Below are positions 7,437 to 16,076 of a stretch of DNA of 64,000 nucleotides, piece by piece; the first letter of the stretch is position 1; each line of letters begins with the position of its first letter. The stretch comes from Verrucomicrobiia bacterium (GTDB taxonomy: Bacteria; Verrucomicrobiota; Verrucomicrobiia; Verrucomicrobiales; Akkermansiaceae): NCBI GenBank assembly GCA_030431475.1, contig JAUIJD010000003.1:1-64000 (forward strand). The letters run 5' to 3'. Below the pieces are notes generated by a model. It ran no database searches. It was given only the letters and a program-made list of their open reading frames with translations, and was not told where the DNA came from. Both the position numbers and the translations under genes were made by a program.

Positions 7437-9983
7437 CTACTCTTCCCAGATCATGTGCTCCATGCCGATGGTCTTGGCCCGTTCGTCGGCCTCCTCGGAG
7501 CGGGGGCCACCGAGCTGGGCGATGCGGCGCGCGAACTTCATGGCGCCCTCCCAGTCCTCGCGGCGCTCGAGAATGCCGAGGGCGGCGAATCCGCAGTCCT
7601 CGATTGCGTTCCAATCGCCCCGGGGCGTTTCGGGGGCGGCCTGGACGACGTCCATGTAGGCGACGAGCGCCTCTTCCTCGCGGTCGTCGAACTGCTCGAG
7701 CGCGAGGCCCTTGAGGTAGAGCAGGCGGAAGCGCGCGGGCGAGTCGGCCGGGAGGTCGGCGAGGAGTTGTTCGTACAGCGCCAGCGCTTCCTCGAGGCGC
7801 TCGGGATCTCCCTCGGCGCGGGCGAAAAGGGCGTCGCCGAGCAGCATTCCGGCAGAGAGCCGAAGCGGGTCGTCCTTTTCCATGCCCTCGAACCACGGAC
7901 GCAGGCATTCCACGGACTCATCGAGGCGGGCGAGGCGGTTGAGCAGGTCGGCCTTTTCCAGGCGGGCGACCGCCTGGAAGGGCGAGTCGGACTCGATCAG
8001 GCGGTCGAAGAGGGCAATGGCTTCCGATTGGGACTGGGGCGTGGCGCCCTCGGCGGCGGCACGGGCGGAGAGGAGCAGGGCGGCAGGCGCCTGGGGGGAT
8101 TCCGGCGAGTCCTTGGCGAGGGCTTCGAGCACCAGACGGGCGTCGTTGAAGTCGCGGTTGCGGAACAGCGCGCGGCCCTGCTCGAAGCGCAGGGTGGCGG
8201 CGGCGGGGTCATCGGGAAAGGCCTGGAGGAATGCGGCGGCGGTATCGGCGGCCTCGCGCCATTCGCCGCGGGCCTCGTGGAGGCGCATGTTGGCGAGGAC
8301 CAGCGACACGGCCGGCAGGGACGAGCGCTCGTCGTCGGGAATGCCGTCGAGCATGCGAGCGGCGACCTCGGGCTGGGGAGGGCGCGCGGCGAGGGCGGCG
8401 AGGGCGGCGCTGAGACGGGCGTTGGCCAGCCGTGGGTGCTCGGGATGGTTGCGGATGAAGGCGAGCAGCGACGGCAGGGCCTCGGGGGCCCGTTCCGACG
8501 CCAGGTGAAGCGAGCGCTCGAGCTCGAGCTGGGTCTGCAGCTTGGGGTCGGCCGCCGCTTCCCGGAGTTGGTCGAAGGCCGGCACGTCGCCGCCGGCAAG
8601 CAGCGAGGTCGCGGCGTTGAGGCGGGCGGCCCGGCGACGGTCGGCTTCGAGGAGTTCGGCGGCGCCATCGAAAAGCTCGGCGGCTTCCTCGTAGCGCTCG
8701 TCGCGGAACAGGGCGCCGGCTTCCAGGGTGAGCGCCTGGGCGCGGAGCTCGCGGGGCGAGTCGGCCCCCAGTTGCTGGATCGCCCCGAGGCAGGCGCTGG
8801 CCTGGTCGCGGTGGCCGGCCTCGAGTTCCCACCGACCGCGGACGAGCAGGGCGTGCGGGACGAGCGGGTGGGTCGGGTATTCCATCCTCAGGCGGTCGAG
8901 CAGTTGACGGGCGCGGGCCGGGGCGTCGGGGGAGGTCTGGCGTTTCAGGCCGAGGGCGAGGTGGAACAGCGCCTGGGGGGCGAGCGGGTCGTCGGCCGGC
9001 GCCGGAAGCGGCCATGCCCCGAGGGCACCGAGGCGATTCCCGGGAATCGTCGGCCCCTCGATCCGGGCCGCCGGGATCCACTCCCGGAGGCGGGTGAGGA
9101 TGGGGTCGTTGGGCGCGGGTTCGGCCGGCAGGCACCCGAGCAGCAGATCGAAGGCATCCCCGAGTACCGGCGATTCCGGGTTCTGCTGAATGAAGGCGAG
9201 CAAGCCGTCGGCCGCGGCCTGGGGACGGTTCATGGCGATCCGCGCCCGGGCGAGGATGACCGAAGCCTCCGGGTGGGCCGGCAGCTTGGCGTCGCGCCGA
9301 CGGTCGAGCAGGCGGTTGAGGATGGCGGCGGCGGCTTCGGGCTCGCCCATTTCGAGCAGGCACCGGGCGCGGATGATCCGGGCCGCCTCCGCCTCGGGAG
9401 GCGGGAGATCCTTCGGATCCGGGAGCACTTGGAGCGCCTCCTCGAAGCGGCCGACCTCAAGGAGGATCTCCGAGCGAAGCAGGCGTGCCGCCACCGGCGG
9501 ATCGGGCTCGGAAATCAGAAGGTCGAGGGTGGCGAGGGCGGCGGACGAGTCGCCGATCGCCCGCTGCAGGCGGGCCCGGGTAAGCCGTGCCTCGCGGCGG
9601 TGCGGTGAGGTGTCCGGCAGCTTGTCGAAGGCCTCGACGGCCTCGCGGAACCGGCCGGTGGCCGCGAGTGCCTGCGCTTCCCAGAAGCCGCGGGCGGGAT
9701 GCTCGGACAAGGCGGGATCCGCCAGAATCTCGAGAGCGGCTTCTCCGCGGTCGCCCCGCACCTTGGCCTCGGCCAGCCGGAGCAGAATGATGGCGCGGTC
9801 CTCGGGGGGGAGTCCCTCGGTCTTGAGGGCGGCCTCGAATCGATTGGCGGCCACTTCCCACAGCCGGCCTTCGAGGGCGTCGAGACCGAGCCGGTAGGTT
9901 GGGATTTCCTCGGGGTCCGGGTTTCCCCACACCGGGCCGATGCCGAGAACCATCAGCAGCAGCGCACGTCCGACCCTTGCCAT
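7437..9983 (-). CDS. Secreted tetratricopeptide-repeat protein
   Basis: An 848-residue protein starting with a signal peptide (MARVGRALLLMVLGIGPVWG) and followed almost entirely by TPR-like helical hairpins rich in Ala, Leu and Glu. Examples are YRLGLDALEGRLWEVAANRF, RFEEALQVLPDP and RDFNDARLVLEALAKDSPES. Upstream in-frame codons exist to 10031, but the ATG at 9983 places the hydrophobic core correctly. Such long exported TPR proteins are scaffolds in the cell envelope. No enzymatic motif is seen and the partner is unknown. It lies 99 bp downstream of the sigma-54 response regulator on the same strand, so co-transcription is possible. Confidence 0.8.
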   Translation of the reverse strand: MARVGRALLLMVLGIGPVWGNPDPEEIPTYRLGLDALEGRLWEVAANRFEAALKTEGLPPEDRAIILLRLAEAKVRGDRGEAALEILADPALSEHPARGFWEAQALAATGRFREAVEAFDKLPDTSPHRREARLTRARLQRAIGDSSAALATLDLLISEPDPPVAARLLRSEILLEVGRFEEALQVLPDPKDLPPPEAEAARIIRARCLLEMGEPEAAAAILNRLLDRRRDAKLPAHPEASVILARARIAMNRPQAAADGLLAFIQQNPESPVLGDAFDLLLGCLPAEPAPNDPILTRLREWIPAARIEGPTIPGNRLGALGAWPLPAPADDPLAPQALFHLALGLKRQTSPDAPARARQLLDRLRMEYPTHPLVPHALLVRGRWELEAGHRDQASACLGAIQQLGADSPRELRAQALTLEAGALFRDERYEEAAELFDGAAELLEADRRRAARLNAATSLLAGGDVPAFDQLREAAADPKLQTQLELERSLHLASERAPEALPSLLAFIRNHPEHPRLANARLSAALAALAARPPQPEVAARMLDGIPDDERSSLPAVSLVLANMRLHEARGEWREAADTAAAFLQAFPDDPAAATLRFEQGRALFRNRDFNDARLVLEALAKDSPESPQAPAALLLSARAAAEGATPQSQSEAIALFDRLIESDSPFQAVARLEKADLLNRLARLDESVECLRPWFEGMEKDDPLRLSAGMLLGDALFARAEGDPERLEEALALYEQLLADLPADSPARFRLLYLKGLALEQFDDREEEALVAYMDVVQAAPETPRGDWNAIEDCGFAALGILERREDWEGAMKFARRIAQLGGPRSEEADERAKTIGMEHMIWEE

Positions 9984-10082
9984 GCGGGGAGCATAGGCCG
10001 CGGGTCGGGCCGATGACAAACGACGAATCATCGGGATCCCATCAGGATGCGCGCCGGCGGGGAGCGGGGACCGAGGCCTCGC

Positions 10083-11456
<1,374 letters not shown>

Positions 11457-11689
11457 GGGTGCGAGGGAGGAGGTCGGGCGGGAGGGCGAACGGGCGGCAG
11501 ACTGTGGCGGTGCGGCGCCCGGTGCAAGACAGGAGGAAGGCATCCCGGAGCGATCCGTAGGTTCCCGTAGGCGGCTGAATCGCCGTCGAAGCTTGCGAAA
11601 CGCGGGGAAAGGGGCTTTCTTACGCCGTGGACGAGGCTTGCACCGGACGCTCCGCCGCGCTTCGATCCCGTCAATCCAACGCTCGAACC

Positions 11690-12268
11690 ATGAAAAATCC
11701 CAATTCGTTCCGCCGCTCCCAGGGTTTCACCCTGATCGAACTTCTCGTCGTCATCACCATCGTCGCGGTGCTCGCCGCCATGAGCTTCGCCGGCGTGAAC
11801 TCGGCGCTGAAGAAGGCCAAGATCACCCAGGGCCGGGTGGCGGCGACGAACGTCGCGCAGGCCGTCAACCAGTTCTACAGCGAATACAGCCGCCTGCCCG
11901 AGCTGACCGGCGACCTCCGGACCGACAGCGGCGGCGGTGTCCAGTTGCTTCAGATCCTGCTCGCCGAGGAAGGCGGGGGCAGCGACGTCGAGAATTCCCG
12001 GGGCATCAACTTCCTGAGCGTGCAGGAGGGCAAGGGCAAGCGGGGCGGTCTCTACTACGGTTCCGGCAGCGGTTCCTCGGTCCAGGGCCTCTACGATCCT
12101 TTCGGCAACGCCTACACCATCGTGCTCAACACCGACTACGAGGACACGCTGAGCTTCTCGATGGGCGGCAAGACCTACAATCTCCGCGGCGAGCAGGTGG
12201 CGGTCTACAGCCCCGGCCCCGACATGGAGGAAGGCACGACGGACGACATCACCAGCTTCCAGCGCTGA
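11690..12268 (+). CDS. Type II secretion/type IV pilin-like pseudopilin
   Basis: A 192-residue protein with a class III prepilin signal: a short basic leader ending in SQG followed by FTLIELLVVITIVAVLAA, with the +5 glutamate present. A long N-terminal helix follows (SALKKAKITQGRVAATNVAQ), then a globular part with DPFGNAYTIVLN and YSPGPD. This is the calcium-site/C-terminal pattern of GspG-like major pseudopilins (YSPGPD resembles the GspG-type SYGADG region). It would be cleaved by a PilD-type peptidase. It is a monocistronic unit closed by a strong terminator at 12294-12329, facing the minus-strand gene that follows. In-frame codons upstream to 11627 are ignored because the leader would be too long. 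Confidence 0.87.
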   Translation: MKNPNSFRRSQGFTLIELLVVITIVAVLAAMSFAGVNSALKKAKITQGRVAATNVAQAVNQFYSEYSRLPELTGDLRTDSGGGVQLLQILLAEEGGGSDVENSRGINFLSVQEGKGKRGGLYYGSGSGSSVQGLYDPFGNAYTIVLNTDYEDTLSFSMGGKTYNLRGEQVAVYSPGPDMEEGTTDDITSFQR

Positions 12269-12293
12269 CCCTGCCGGAGGCGCGAATTTCCCG

Positions 12294-12329
12294 AGCCCCG
12301 CGATCCCCCCAAGGGTCGCGGGGCTTTTT
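12294..12329 (+). terminator. Rho-independent terminator
   Basis: A perfect 10-bp stem AGCCCCGCGA / TCGCGGGGCT with a 12-nt loop, followed directly by a run of T (12325-12329). It lies 26 bp after the pseudopilin stop and ends 3 bp before the stop of the convergent gene. Confidence 0.93.
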
Positions 12330-12331
12330 CG

Positions 12332-14056
12332 TCATTTGAGGAGGGTTTCGACCCCCATCGCCGATTTCCGCAGGAACTTCGGCATGGCTTCCTTTTTCCG
12401 GGGCCGGAAGGCGCGGTAGACGAATCCCAGCAGGTGCAGGGTGAAGAGACGATCGACCAGCCGGTAGCCGCGCTGGCGCCGCAGCAGCAGGCCGGCGACC
12501 CAGGCCAGGGTGTGGCGTTTGACGCGCAGCGGCGCGAAGGACAGCTTGATCCGGTAGCGGGTGCCTTCCGTCTGCGGCCACGCTTCCTTGTAGGTGGCCT
12601 TGGCCTGGCGGATGCGTTGGGCGATTTCCTCGTCGAAGGGGAGGAAGTAGTAGCGCCGGGCGAGGCGGACGAGCTGGCAGAAGTCGCGCCAGTGACGGAT
12701 GTCGCGCTCGGGAAGTCCCGCCTCCGTCGCCCAGGTGACCATCTCCGGAAAGCGTTCGCACGCGGCCTCGCCGGCGCGCAGCGCGCGCTCGGGGTCGCGG
12801 ACGAAATGGCGCATGATCTTGCGCACCGCGTGGTTGATGAACAGGCAGTCCCAGTAGATGTGGAGCAGCGGGGGAATGCGGACCCGGCGGAAGAACAGCT
12901 TCTGACGGGCGAAGTCCTCGATGTACATCAGGTCTCGCACGATGATCTCCGAGGCGCGCAGCAGCTCGAGCGTGGCGAGGGCCCGGTCCTCGCCGACGAG
13001 GTCCCGCACCGCTTCCTCCACCGGTTGGCGGTCGCGGAAGGTGCGCAGGATGGCGTGGGCGTTGAGACGGATCCAGATGTCCTCTCCGGCGTCGGGGAGA
13101 AAGGCGAGCCGGCGGAAGCGGTGCCAGCCGCCGGTCTGGCACCAGACCGAGACCCCGACGAGATTCTCCGCCTCCTCGAGCTCGCGGGCGTACTGTTCGC
13201 AGTCCCAGCCGACGAAGGAGGGGAACTCCCCGGCGCCCTCATACTCGCGGCGGGCCTGGAACTCGATGATCTTCGGGTGGGGCGTGCGGAAGAAGGCGCG
13301 GTTGAGCGGGAGGTAGCGGAAGAAGTCGCTCTCGCCGAACTTCATCGAGACGATGAAACGGGGCGAGTCGATCCCGTCCAGCGTCGCGGCAAGGGTCTTG
13401 CGGTGCCAGATGAGGTCGCCGATGCGGTGCGCGCCGACCGTCCACGTTCGCAGGATCAGGTCCCGGCCCCGGGCCTCGAACAAGGGCACGAGCCGACGGA
13501 GCAGGCGGTTGGTGTCGTCGGGCGAGGTCAGATGAAGGCGGGAGCGGATCGGGTCCTTGACGTCGAGCCCGTCGCTTTCGCCGATGCGCAGGATCAGTCC
13601 GGCCACCTGCGGGAAGTCGTCGAGGAAGCGCTCGATCAGGTCGCAGAAGTAGTCCTCGAGCTGGTCGCGGCGGTGACCGATGGCTTCGTCGATCGCGGGC
13701 GTCAGGGGGATGATGTCGGAGGTGATGTGGATCTTCAGCCCGAACTCGTCGAGGATGCGGAAGATGGCCGCGAATTCCTCGCGGAAGACCTCGATCCTGC
13801 CGGCGATCTCCGGCTCGTGCAGCGGATGGGGGACGAGGTGGGCGAGGTCGTCGAGCGTGACCACGTTGTAGCCCATGGCCGAGACCTCGCCGGCGAAGTG
13901 CCGGATGTCCTTGCGGATCCCCGCCCATTGCGTCCGCCGGGCTTCGCCCTCGGTGGCGAGATGGGTGAACGGGATCTTGGACCAGTTGATGCGACGCTTT
14001 TCGTAGCCCCGGAAGAAAGGGCCGATGGCGTCGATCAAAAAGAGTCGTGGTGACAT
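12332..14056 (-). CDS. Conserved hypothetical protein, possible barrel-type glycoside-hydrolase-like
   Basis: A 574-residue protein without signal peptide. I do not recognise its family with confidence. The first ~350 residues alternate strand and helix in a TIM-barrel manner. They carry acidic and aromatic clusters like those of GH67/GH20-type sugar hydrolases: GLILRIGESDGLD, DLILRTWTVGAHRIGD, FIVSMKFGESDFFRY and FPSFVGWDCEQYARELE. The last ~220 residues are helical and basic (RQKLFFRRVRIPPLLHIYWDC and similar) and end in FRPRKKEAMPKFLRKSAMG. A sugar-related hydrolase is a guess from local motifs only. The gene is alone on its strand between two pseudopilin loci, and its start lies 160 bp upstream of the divergent cassette. 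Confidence 0.6.
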   Translation of the reverse strand: MSPRLFLIDAIGPFFRGYEKRRINWSKIPFTHLATEGEARRTQWAGIRKDIRHFAGEVSAMGYNVVTLDDLAHLVPHPLHEPEIAGRIEVFREEFAAIFRILDEFGLKIHITSDIIPLTPAIDEAIGHRRDQLEDYFCDLIERFLDDFPQVAGLILRIGESDGLDVKDPIRSRLHLTSPDDTNRLLRRLVPLFEARGRDLILRTWTVGAHRIGDLIWHRKTLAATLDGIDSPRFIVSMKFGESDFFRYLPLNRAFFRTPHPKIIEFQARREYEGAGEFPSFVGWDCEQYARELEEAENLVGVSVWCQTGGWHRFRRLAFLPDAGEDIWIRLNAHAILRTFRDRQPVEEAVRDLVGEDRALATLELLRASEIIVRDLMYIEDFARQKLFFRRVRIPPLLHIYWDCLFINHAVRKIMRHFVRDPERALRAGEAACERFPEMVTWATEAGLPERDIRHWRDFCQLVRLARRYYFLPFDEEIAQRIRQAKATYKEAWPQTEGTRYRIKLSFAPLRVKRHTLAWVAGLLLRRQRGYRLVDRLFTLHLLGFVYRAFRPRKKEAMPKFLRKSAMGVETLLK

Positions 14057-14144
14057 GAGGGCGCGAGCAAATCGCGGGGGAGGAGGTTCGAAAACGGTGC
14101 GATTCTGACGGGATCGTCACAATCGCGGTTTTGAGGCGAACGCG

Positions 14145-14159
14145 TGGCACGGCGATTGC
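14145..14159 (+). promoter_or_regulatory. Sigma-54 (-24/-12) promoter of the pseudopilin cassette
   Basis: TGGCACG-GCGA-TTGC is an exact match to the TGGCACG-N4-TTGC consensus with the strict GG-N10-GC spacing. A start site is expected near 14171, about 45 bp before the ATG of the first cassette gene. A second near-match, TGGCACCGGAGTTGA (14172-14186), has GA instead of GC. A 14-bp dyad GTGCCA-AA-TGGCAC (14164-14177) overlaps the predicted start. Confidence 0.75.
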
Positions 14160-14215
14160 GAGCGTGCCAAATGGCACCGGAGTTGATGGACTTCGGCGCT
14201 TCCGCACACTAATCC

Positions 14216-14854
14216 ATGACGGTGCCCCAGCCAGCGAGCTTCCGAAACCCTGCCAGAACCGGCTTCACGCTGGTGGAGCTGATCGCCGTGATCGCGATCG
14301 TGCTGATTCTGATGGCGGTCGGGATCGGCCTGCTCACGACGTCCCGGGGCGAGGCCCTGCGGACCGGCACCGAGCAGTTCACCTCGCTGGTCGAGCAGGC
14401 CCGGACCTCGGCGATCACCCGCCGCAAGCCGGTGGTGCTGGCCATTGCGGAGCCGGGGCGGACCGATCTCGGCGACGACCAGTGCCGGGTCGGGCTCTTC
14501 GAGCTCGAGGCCTGGAAGCCCGGGGAAGTGAACGAAGGGCGGCTGATCCAGCGCTGGCAGGTGCTGCCGATGGGAATCGCGCTGTTCGGAGGGGAAGTGG
14601 ATTCTCTGGCCAACGTAAAGGACGAGGACGCCATTTCCCTGACGTGGCGCGCGGGAACGGAGTCGGCCGAGATGCCGGGGTTGGTGTTCAGCCCGCGGGG
14701 CGGTCTGCTGGCGCCCGCCGGCTCGGAATCGGTCGTCGTCACCTTCGCCGCCGGCACCTATCGCGACGGAAATGCGGTGGCGACCGGCAAAGAACGCGGC
14801 AAAGTAGTCCGTATCGGGCGGGTCGTTGCCCGTCCCTGGCAAATGAACCAATGA
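14216..14854 (+). CDS. Verru_Chthon cassette protein D (pseudopilin, GspH-like)
   Basis: A 212-residue pseudopilin. The leader ends in RTG and is followed by FTLVELIAVIAIVLILMAVGI with Glu at +5. The body resembles GspH (a helix with SLVEQARTSAITRRKPVVLAI, then beta-rich), and the C-terminal VRIGRVVARPW is typical of the D member of the four-gene Verru_Chthon cassettes described from Verrucomicrobium and Chthoniobacter. It is first in a cassette with B, C and A. Its stop overlaps the next start as ATGA. A perfect sigma-54 promoter lies upstream. It is presumed to be processed by a PilD-like peptidase and to assemble with the other cassette products in a pseudopilus-type structure. The biological role of these cassettes is unknown. 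Confidence 0.87.
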   Translation: MTVPQPASFRNPARTGFTLVELIAVIAIVLILMAVGIGLLTTSRGEALRTGTEQFTSLVEQARTSAITRRKPVVLAIAEPGRTDLGDDQCRVGLFELEAWKPGEVNEGRLIQRWQVLPMGIALFGGEVDSLANVKDEDAISLTWRAGTESAEMPGLVFSPRGGLLAPAGSESVVVTFAAGTYRDGNAVATGKERGKVVRIGRVVARPWQMNQ

Positions 14855-15342
14855 AGAACCGTCCGTCATCCCGCACCCCGTCCGGCGTCTCCCTCCTGGA
14901 GTCGGTCATCGCGGTGGCGGTGATCGCCGTCGCCGTGCCGCTGGCGCTGGGCGCGATCGCCCGCGCCGGGGTGGTGGGAGGGTCGGCCCGCGCGGAAACC
15001 CGGGCGCCGGGTATCGTCGATTGGTGCCGGATCGAGCTCGAAGCCGCGCGCCGGGGCGAGTCGGAGCTTCTGCCGCCGATCGCGGCGGATCAGGCCTTTC
15101 CGGCGGGTGGGGAGGTGATGGCGCTGGCCTTCGACCGCGACGGCGCCTTGGTCGGGGCGCTGCCCGGCGAGGATTACCAGGACGGCGTGGCGGAGTTGGG
15201 GGATGAGGATGTCTTCTTCATCGCCTCGCTTTCGGGCCGCCCTGATGACAGCGGCGTGGTGATCACGGTGACCGTCGAGCATCCCTCGGTCCGGGCGGCC
15301 GACCGCCGCGACACGATTCCCTTCCACACGATTCTTCCATGA
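14851..15342 (+). CDS. Verru_Chthon cassette protein B (minor pseudopilin, GspI/V-like)
   Basis: A 163-residue small pseudopilin. The leader MKNRPSSRTPSG is followed by VSLLESVIAVAVIAVAVPLAL, with valine rather than phenylalanine after the cleavage glycine and the +5 Glu present. The remainder is short, with FDRDGALV and a C-terminal beta region (VVITVTVEHP) like GspI/PilV minor pseudopilins. Start and stop overlap the neighbours by 4 bp each (ATGA), indicating translational coupling. Its position between D and C identifies it as the B protein. Confidence 0.83.
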   Translation: MKNRPSSRTPSGVSLLESVIAVAVIAVAVPLALGAIARAGVVGGSARAETRAPGIVDWCRIELEAARRGESELLPPIAADQAFPAGGEVMALAFDRDGALVGALPGEDYQDGVAELGDEDVFFIASLSGRPDDSGVVITVTVEHPSVRAADRRDTIPFHTILP

Positions 15343-16076
15343 AAGCCCGCGCCGGATTCACCCTCGTCGAGCTGATGGTCTCCATGGCCATCGGCGCGAT
15401 CGTGCTGCTGCTTGCCGCCGGAGCCCTGCAGGCGGTGGGAGACGGCTACGGGCGGGGCACCGACGGCGTCGCCGCCGAGCGCGAGGCGCGGGCGGTGCTC
15501 ACCCAGGCGGCCGAGGATCTCGGCAAGGCCGTGGGCGGCCGGGAGATGGTCTTCGAGACTGCCGGGACCGGCTGGCGGCGCGACCGCATCGGATTCTTCT
15601 GCCTCCAGCCGGACGATGCCCAGAGCGCGGACGAGCGGGTGGGGGACCTGTGCGCCGTGGTTTACTACGTCACCGACCTCGAGGTGGGGGACGAGACCTT
15701 GCGTTGCCTGATGCGCGGCTTCCGCGGCAGCGAGGAAACCTTCGAGGCCCTGCGCAACGGATCGGAGACCTCCCTGTTCCAGGGGCGTCCGGCGGACGAA
15801 CCGGTGGCTTTCGGCGTGGTTTCCTTCGAGGCGAACCCGCTGGTGCGCCTGGCCGGCGCCGGCTGGTCCGAGTGGCGGGCCGAAGCGGATCCAGCGTGGG
15901 ACGGCCCCGATGCCGTGCGGTTGAAGCTGGTGGTGGCCCGCCGCGAGCTGATCGCGAAGCTCCGGGAAGCCGGGGCCTGGGACAGCAGCCCGCTGCTCGG
16001 CAGCCCGGATGAAGCCGCCGAGTCGGACCAGCTCGAATCCTACGAAGTTCTCCAATCGTTTGCCCATGCCTCCTGA
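15339..16076 (+). CDS. Verru_Chthon cassette protein C (pseudopilin, GspJ-like)
   Basis: A 245-residue pseudopilin with the very short leader MKARAG and then FTLVELMVSMAIGAIVLLLAAG. The body resembles GspJ/PilW, with REARAVLTQAAEDLGKAV after the N-terminal helix and a conserved VYYVTDLEVGDETLRCLMRGF strand-turn region. The length is typical of the C protein of the cassette. It overlaps gene B by 4 bp and the large A gene by 11 bp. Confidence 0.85.
   Translation: MKARAGFTLVELMVSMAIGAIVLLLAAGALQAVGDGYGRGTDGVAAEREARAVLTQAAEDLGKAVGGREMVFETAGTGWRRDRIGFFCLQPDDAQSADERVGDLCAVVYYVTDLEVGDETLRCLMRGFRGSEETFEALRNGSETSLFQGRPADEPVAFGVVSFEANPLVRLAGAGWSEWRAEADPAWDGPDAVRLKLVVARRELIAKLREAGAWDSSPLLGSPDEAAESDQLESYEVLQSFAHAS

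Noticed and set aside
7455-9608. 717-codon plus-strand frame opposite the TPR protein
   Set aside because: Low-complexity Gly/Glu/Arg content typical of antisense to TPR repeats; the minus frame has a signal peptide and repeat register.
11627-11650. TGGACG-AGGC-TTGCA upstream of the single pseudopilin gene as a sigma-54 promoter
   Set aside because: The GG-to-GC spacing is 9 rather than the required 10 bases, and sigma-54 promoters tolerate almost no spacing change.
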